Source: Oscillospiraceae bacterium (lineage in GTDB: Bacteria > Bacillota > Clostridia > Oscillospirales > CAG-272). Taken from it: a DNA stretch of 64,000 nt. A model generated the notes under the pieces. It saw only the letters and a program-made list of their open reading frames with translations, was not told the DNA's origin and did no database searches. The position numbers were made by a program, and so were the translations under genes. This document shows positions 60,537 to 64,000 of the stretch, piece by piece (within the stretch, counting starts at the first letter, position 1; every line of letters starts with the position of its first letter). The stretch is from the NCBI GenBank assembly GCA_015063805.1, contig SVTK01000002.1, positions 108,644-172,643 of the forward strand, in the 5' to 3' direction.

Positions 60537-61832
60537 ATGATCATTTATACCGTCCGCCCTGGAGACAGCGTTGATGCCATTGCCCGCCGATACGGCCTTT
60601 CCTCTGAACGCATCATTAAAGAAAATGAACTCGCCGATCCCAATGCCCTTGTAGTGGGTCAGACTTTGGTGCTGTCCCAACCCACCGCCGTCTATACCGT
60701 TGCCGCGGGGGACACACTCTATGGAATCGCCTCCCGATTCGGCGTTTCGGTCAATCAGCTTTGGCGCGGCAATCCGTGGCTTGGCGGCAAAGCTGACCTC
60801 ACCCCGGGACAGGAGCTTGTGATCTCCCTTCCCGCCCCCACCTATGGCAGTATCGACGTCAACGCCTACGCCTATCCCAACATTGACCGCAGCGTCCTGC
60901 AAAAGACCCTGCCCTACTTAACCTATCTCACACTTTTCACCTACGGATTCCGTCCCGACGGCAGTCTGGTGGAGATTGAGGATAAAGAACTCATCGAATT
61001 GGCACGAACCTACGGGGTCGCCCCCATTATGATGTTGGCTACCTTGGGGGAAGACGGCACCTTCAGCAACGAACTGGCCGCCACCCTGCTGTCTGATCCT
61101 ACCCTGCAGGCACAGGTTATTGAAAATGTACGCAGAGTCCTTGCGCAGAAGCGCTACGCCGGCATCGACGTGGATTTTGAGTACATCCCCGGCGAATACG
61201 CAGAGGAATACGCTCAGTTTATTACCAATCTCCGCACCGCTTTGGCGCCGGACGGTTACCGGGTCTTTGTGTCTTTGGCCCCTAAGACCTCCCCCAACCA
61301 GCGGGGCCTACTCTACGAGGGCCACGACTACGGCGCATTGGGGGCGGCCGCTGACGGGGTACTCCTCATGACCTATGAATGGGGCTATACCTACGGCCCG
61401 CCTCTGCCCGTAGCCCCCATCAATCGAGTCCGGGAGGTGGTAGACTACGCGCTGACCGAAATTCCCGCCGCGAAGATCAGCATGGGAATCCCCAACTACG
61501 GCTATGATTGGACTCTGCCCTATGTACGAGGTGAATCCCGGGCAAGATCGCTTTCCAACGTTGCTGCTGTTGATCTCGCCCGTCAACGCTATGCCGCCAT
61601 TGAATTCGACGAAACAGCACAGTCACCCTATTTCCGTTATTTCGTGCGGGAGGACGGTGAACCCATCGAGCATATCGTCCATTTTGAGGACGCCCGGAGT
61701 ATCGATGCCAAACTCAGGCTGATCAACGAAAAAAATCTGCGGGGCGGCAGTGTATGGAACATCATGCGCTATTTCCCGCAGCTATGGTTGGTGCTCAACA
61801 ATCTCTTCCGCATCAATCGCGGATTGGAATAA
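60537..61832 (+). CDS. sleL: Spore germination N-acetylglucosaminidase, LysM plus GH18
   Basis: 431 residues. Two LysM repeats (about 2-46, [20 protein letters not shown], and 52-97, [19 protein letters not shown]) are followed by a glycoside hydrolase family 18 barrel. The catalytic DxxDxDxE motif appears as [11 protein letters not shown] near residue 215, with Met-Tyr-Glu in [14 protein letters not shown]. This is the layout of SleL/YaaH, which digests spore cortex fragments. No signal peptide, as usual for these spore-coat located enzymes. Confidence 0.93.
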   Translation: MIIYTVRPGDSVDAIARRYGLSSERIIKENELADPNALVVGQTLVLSQPTAVYTVAAGDTLYGIASRFGVSVNQLWRGNPWLGGKADLTPGQELVISLPAPTYGSIDVNAYAYPNIDRSVLQKTLPYLTYLTLFTYGFRPDGSLVEIEDKELIELARTYGVAPIMMLATLGEDGTFSNELAATLLSDPTLQAQVIENVRRVLAQKRYAGIDVDFEYIPGEYAEEYAQFITNLRTALAPDGYRVFVSLAPKTSPNQRGLLYEGHDYGALGAAADGVLLMTYEWGYTYGPPLPVAPINRVREVVDYALTEIPAAKISMGIPNYGYDWTLPYVRGESRARSLSNVAAVDLARQRYAAIEFDETAQSPYFRYFVREDGEPIEHIVHFEDARSIDAKLRLINEKNLRGGSVWNIMRYFPQLWLVLNNLFRINRGLE

Positions 61833-61863
61833 TTTTTCAAATCAAGATATGCGAGGTATTTCC

Positions 61864-62361
61864 ATGAATACGCCCTCCCGCCTCCCCAATTTTTCCGCAT
61901 TGCTCGCCTCTCCTCCTCAAGCCATCGCAGTACTTGAGGGAAGTCGAGCCTATCCCAACATCCGGGGCATCGTGCATTTTTATCAAACCCAATACGGTGT
62001 TTTGATTGGTGCTAAAGTCAGCGGACTTCCATCCCCTCAGGGGGAGTGCGAGAGCCCCATCTTTGCCTTACATCTGCATGAAGGAGACACCTGCACGGGC
62101 AATGACAGCGATCCCTTCGCCAATGCCGGAACGCACTTCAATCCACAAAATTGCCCCCATCCCTACCATGCAGGAGATTTTCCGCCCTTATTCGGTGCCC
62201 ATGGACTTGCGTTCGGCGCCGCCCTGAGTGACAGATTTACGTTAAATCAAGCAATCGGAAAAACAATCATTCTTCATGGCGCACCGGATGATTTCACCTC
62301 CCAACCCGCAGGAAACAGCGGCCCCAAAATTGCCTGCGGCGTTGTTCGGAAAACCCGGTGA
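61864..62361 (+). CDS. Cu/Zn superoxide dismutase family protein
   Basis: 165 residues from ATG at 61864, 6 bases after GAGGT. The Cu/Zn SOD ligand pattern can be followed: HLHEG, GTHFNPQ, HPYHAGDFPPLF and IILHGAPDDF, and the C-terminal PAGNSGPKIACGVV is a family signature. There is no signal peptide, although most bacterial SodC proteins are exported. It lies 31 bases after sleL, so it may be a spore-associated protein. Confidence 0.88.
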   Translation: MNTPSRLPNFSALLASPPQAIAVLEGSRAYPNIRGIVHFYQTQYGVLIGAKVSGLPSPQGECESPIFALHLHEGDTCTGNDSDPFANAGTHFNPQNCPHPYHAGDFPPLFGAHGLAFGAALSDRFTLNQAIGKTIILHGAPDDFTSQPAGNSGPKIACGVVRKTR

Positions 62362-62376
62362 ATATATCCAAGAAGA

Positions 62377-62407
62377 CCCCCTCGCCGTTTAACCACGGCA
62401 GAGGGGG
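62377..62407. terminator. Hairpin between converging sod and 62437 genes
   Basis: CCCCCTCGCCGT (62377-62388) pairs with ACGGCaGAGGGGG (62395-62407), one bulge. Neither strand has a strong T-run, so efficiency is doubtful. Confidence 0.5.
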
Positions 62408-62436
62408 CCTAAAATATATAATTCTTGACTTACCAG

Positions 62437-63219
62437 TCACCACTGAATGGGTGGATCAACAAAGCGTACCTGCTGTTCCCTGCCCGGCTCACACCAAAGC
62501 AGCCTGGGCTTGTCCCGAGTGGGAATGCAGAAAACACAGTCTGCTCCATCTTGATACAACCCCGTAGCGGTAACAAAAGGAGTTCCCCGCAAGTAAAACG
62601 CAAAAGGAACATTTCTCCCTTTCGCCCGAAAACGGTCCATGTGAAAAGCGCAAAAATCCAAAGGATTCTTTGCACGATATAAGAAACCAGCCCATTCGGT
62701 ATCCATCAGTTCCTCCAAAATCCCGGTTTCCCGGCGGAAATAGGCCTGCGAGTCTCTGCGGCACATCATCATATCTATAAAATAATACGCACCGTTCGAA
62801 AGAATATAAGTGGTAATATGTCCGTTGCCATCGAGATTTGCGTAGCAAAAACTGCCCACCTCATCGTAGGCATCGGCAATGAAGTGCGCCAGCCAGTTGG
62901 TGTCGGTAGCACAACAGCCGCAGTTGGTGTATACCGCATCCTCCGGTGCTTTGTGCTCCTGCCACCGCATCCCATCTGTCTGATGGTCTATATTATCAAA
63001 TTCCCCGCGAAAATCCGAGATCTGAAACAACTGGACAGCCTCATACAAGGTATGAATATACCGTTTTTTCTGCTCTGCCGGAAGCTCAGCAATACGGCCC
63101 ATTTCCTCGTTGGTATACCGAGTCCCACCAAGCACATTGAGCGGCACCCAATCCACACCGGGCCAGACCTCTGTGACAAATGCGGCTGAATGCACATAAT
63201 TTCCGATATTTCTATCCAT
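62437..63219 (-). CDS. Protein of unknown function, possible transglutaminase-like fold
   Basis: 260 residues. A possible Cys-His-Asp triad runs in the transglutaminase order: NCGCCATDTNWLAHF near residue 100, GHITTYI about 30 residues later and YYFIDMM after that. The N-terminal third has no clear features. I do not recognise the family; the triad is inference from spacing. Its composition is slightly less GC-rich than the core genes. Confidence 0.65.
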   Translation of the reverse strand: MDRNIGNYVHSAAFVTEVWPGVDWVPLNVLGGTRYTNEEMGRIAELPAEQKKRYIHTLYEAVQLFQISDFRGEFDNIDHQTDGMRWQEHKAPEDAVYTNCGCCATDTNWLAHFIADAYDEVGSFCYANLDGNGHITTYILSNGAYYFIDMMMCRRDSQAYFRRETGILEELMDTEWAGFLYRAKNPLDFCAFHMDRFRAKGRNVPFAFYLRGTPFVTATGLYQDGADCVFCIPTRDKPRLLWCEPGREQQVRFVDPPIQW

Positions 63220-63269
63220 TTTATCACGCTCTCATCATAAAAATTTCGTAAAATTGGGATTTGGAAAGT

Positions 63270-63764
63270 TTAATCACGTTCATAAATCATTCGCAGCTCA
63301 GCATTTGGCGTACCAAGCATGATTTCCATGCTCGTTCCATCCGATCGAAACCCATATCGTTCATAGAAACGAATCGCTTTGTGATTGTCTTTCAATACCC
63401 ACACAGCAACCTTCTTGTAATCAATAAGTTTCTGCAACGCAGCATTCATGAGCGCATATCCAACCTTTTGTCCATGATATTCTTCAAGCACATAAAGTGC
63501 ATATACTTCACCCAAGTCGATCAGCTCAGCATCACGATATGAACCATACCCCACAAATCCAATAACTTTTTCTCCATCTTTTGCAATGAGTATATTTTCC
63601 CGCCATTTGTGTGCCATCTTTACGCATTTTTCAAGTGTGACGCTGTTCATGTACGCCGGATCAACTAAATTCGTGTACGTTTCATGCCAAGATTTGTAGT
63701 GCACATATGCTTTGCCGTTGATTTCTTCTTCACTTTCCATTTCTTGAATCAAATATTTGCACAC
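63270..63764 (-). CDS. GNAT family N-acetyltransferase
   Basis: 164 residues if it starts at GTG 63764 (VCKYLIQEMESEEE), which has GAGG 9 bases upstream; the track's TTG at 63824 is 20 codons earlier. The acetyl-CoA region YVLEEYHGQKVGYALMNAAL and the C-terminal WVLKDNHKAIRFYERYGF are typical GNAT. The gene is AT-rich compared with the rest of the window and is wedged next to an rRNA operon, both signs of recent insertion. Substrate unknown. Confidence 0.9.
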   Translation of the reverse strand: MCKYLIQEMESEEEINGKAYVHYKSWHETYTNLVDPAYMNSVTLEKCVKMAHKWRENILIAKDGEKVIGFVGYGSYRDAELIDLGEVYALYVLEEYHGQKVGYALMNAALQKLIDYKKVAVWVLKDNHKAIRFYERYGFRSDGTSMEIMLGTPNAELRMIYERD

Positions 63765-63838
63765 AACAAGAACCTCGTTAAATTCATATTTGCTTACTCG
63801 TTTTAGAGTTCCCCAAAATAACAAAATCAGGGTTATAA

Positions 63839-63874
63839 GGAAAAAGCAGAACGAACCTCACGATTCGTCCTGCT
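63839..63874 (-). terminator. Terminator of the rRNA operon
   Basis: Minus strand AGCAGGACGAA...TTCGTTCTGCT, 11 pairs with one G-U, followed by TTTTTCC, 5 bases after the 5S 3' end. Confidence 0.9.
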
Positions 63875-63878
63875 TTGT

Positions 63879-63994
<116 letters not shown>

Positions 63995-64000
63995 TACCTC

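Noticed and set aside
60303-60902. N-terminal 200-residue extension of enolase in the ORF track
   Set aside because: It overlaps sleL, shows no homology to enolases, and a ribosome site precedes GTG 60302 / ATG 60287.

Overview
The window is a GC-rich stretch of the chromosome of an endospore-forming Firmicute, most likely class Clostridia, order Oscillospirales or a close relative. The reasons are the spoIIIA operon, Spo0A, YtfJ/GerW, SleL and CotF-type coat genes, sigma-A promoters of TTGACA-17-TATAAT type, AGGAGG ribosome sites, and the gene orders nadD-yqeK-LCP-rsfS-leuS, plsX-rnc-radical SAM-smc-ftsY and scpA-scpB-ytfJ-dacB-rluB. It is almost entirely core chromosome; I see no prophage, transposon or CRISPR array. 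The assignment is by content and gene order only.

Layout. 1-3313 (minus): spoIIIAA-AF, cut at the left edge inside spoIIIAF. 3451-3627: rpsU with its own promoter and terminator. 3735-9999 (minus): rdgB, yhbY, a fused nadD-yqeK gene, an LCP protein, rsfS and leuS. 10034-23430 (minus): the rRNA/tRNA methylase trmH-like gene, dprA, topA, trmFO, plsX, rnc, an Elp3-like radical SAM gene, smc and ftsY, mostly overlapping or a few bases apart. 23542-24749 (minus): infC-rpmI-rplT with a consensus promoter, a leader attenuator and an AUU start for infC. 24930-25481: the only long gene-free stretch; it holds a strong plus-strand promoter, a structured RNA candidate with a terminator, and the lon promoter.

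25482-36000 (plus): lon, engB, lysA, an M50 peptidase, scpA, scpB, a DUF2953 gene, ytfJ, dacB, rluB and a small GNAT-like gene, closed by a strong terminator. spo0A follows with its own regulatory region, then rpsF-ssb-rpsR. 38401-46158 (minus): an XRE regulator, an ABC-2 export system, two unknown genes, an lnt homologue, a RluA-type pseudouridine synthase and upp. 46335-51841 (plus): mtaB, a 960-residue protein that I read as a degenerate PurL paralogue lacking the catalytic residues, rpmB and an esterase. 51892-60302 (minus): two small coat genes (one too short for the ORF track), threonine aldolase, rsmI, a HAD phosphatase, trmN6, ferredoxin, a zinc-ribbon membrane protein, ricT with a long RG-rich head, holB and eno. 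60537-62361 (plus): sleL and a Cu/Zn superoxide dismutase. 62437-63764 (minus): a possible transglutaminase-fold protein and a GNAT acetyltransferase. The window ends in a complete 5S rRNA gene on the minus strand, presumably the end of an rRNA operon whose 23S lies beyond the right edge.

Functionally the region combines translation and RNA modification, chromosome segregation (SMC, ScpA, ScpB), envelope synthesis and sporulation. The most unusual items are the PurL-like pseudoenzyme, the NadD-YqeK fusion, the unassigned structured RNA upstream of lon, a hairpin that buries the ribosome site of a small coat gene, and the palindrome plus Spo0A boxes upstream of spo0A.
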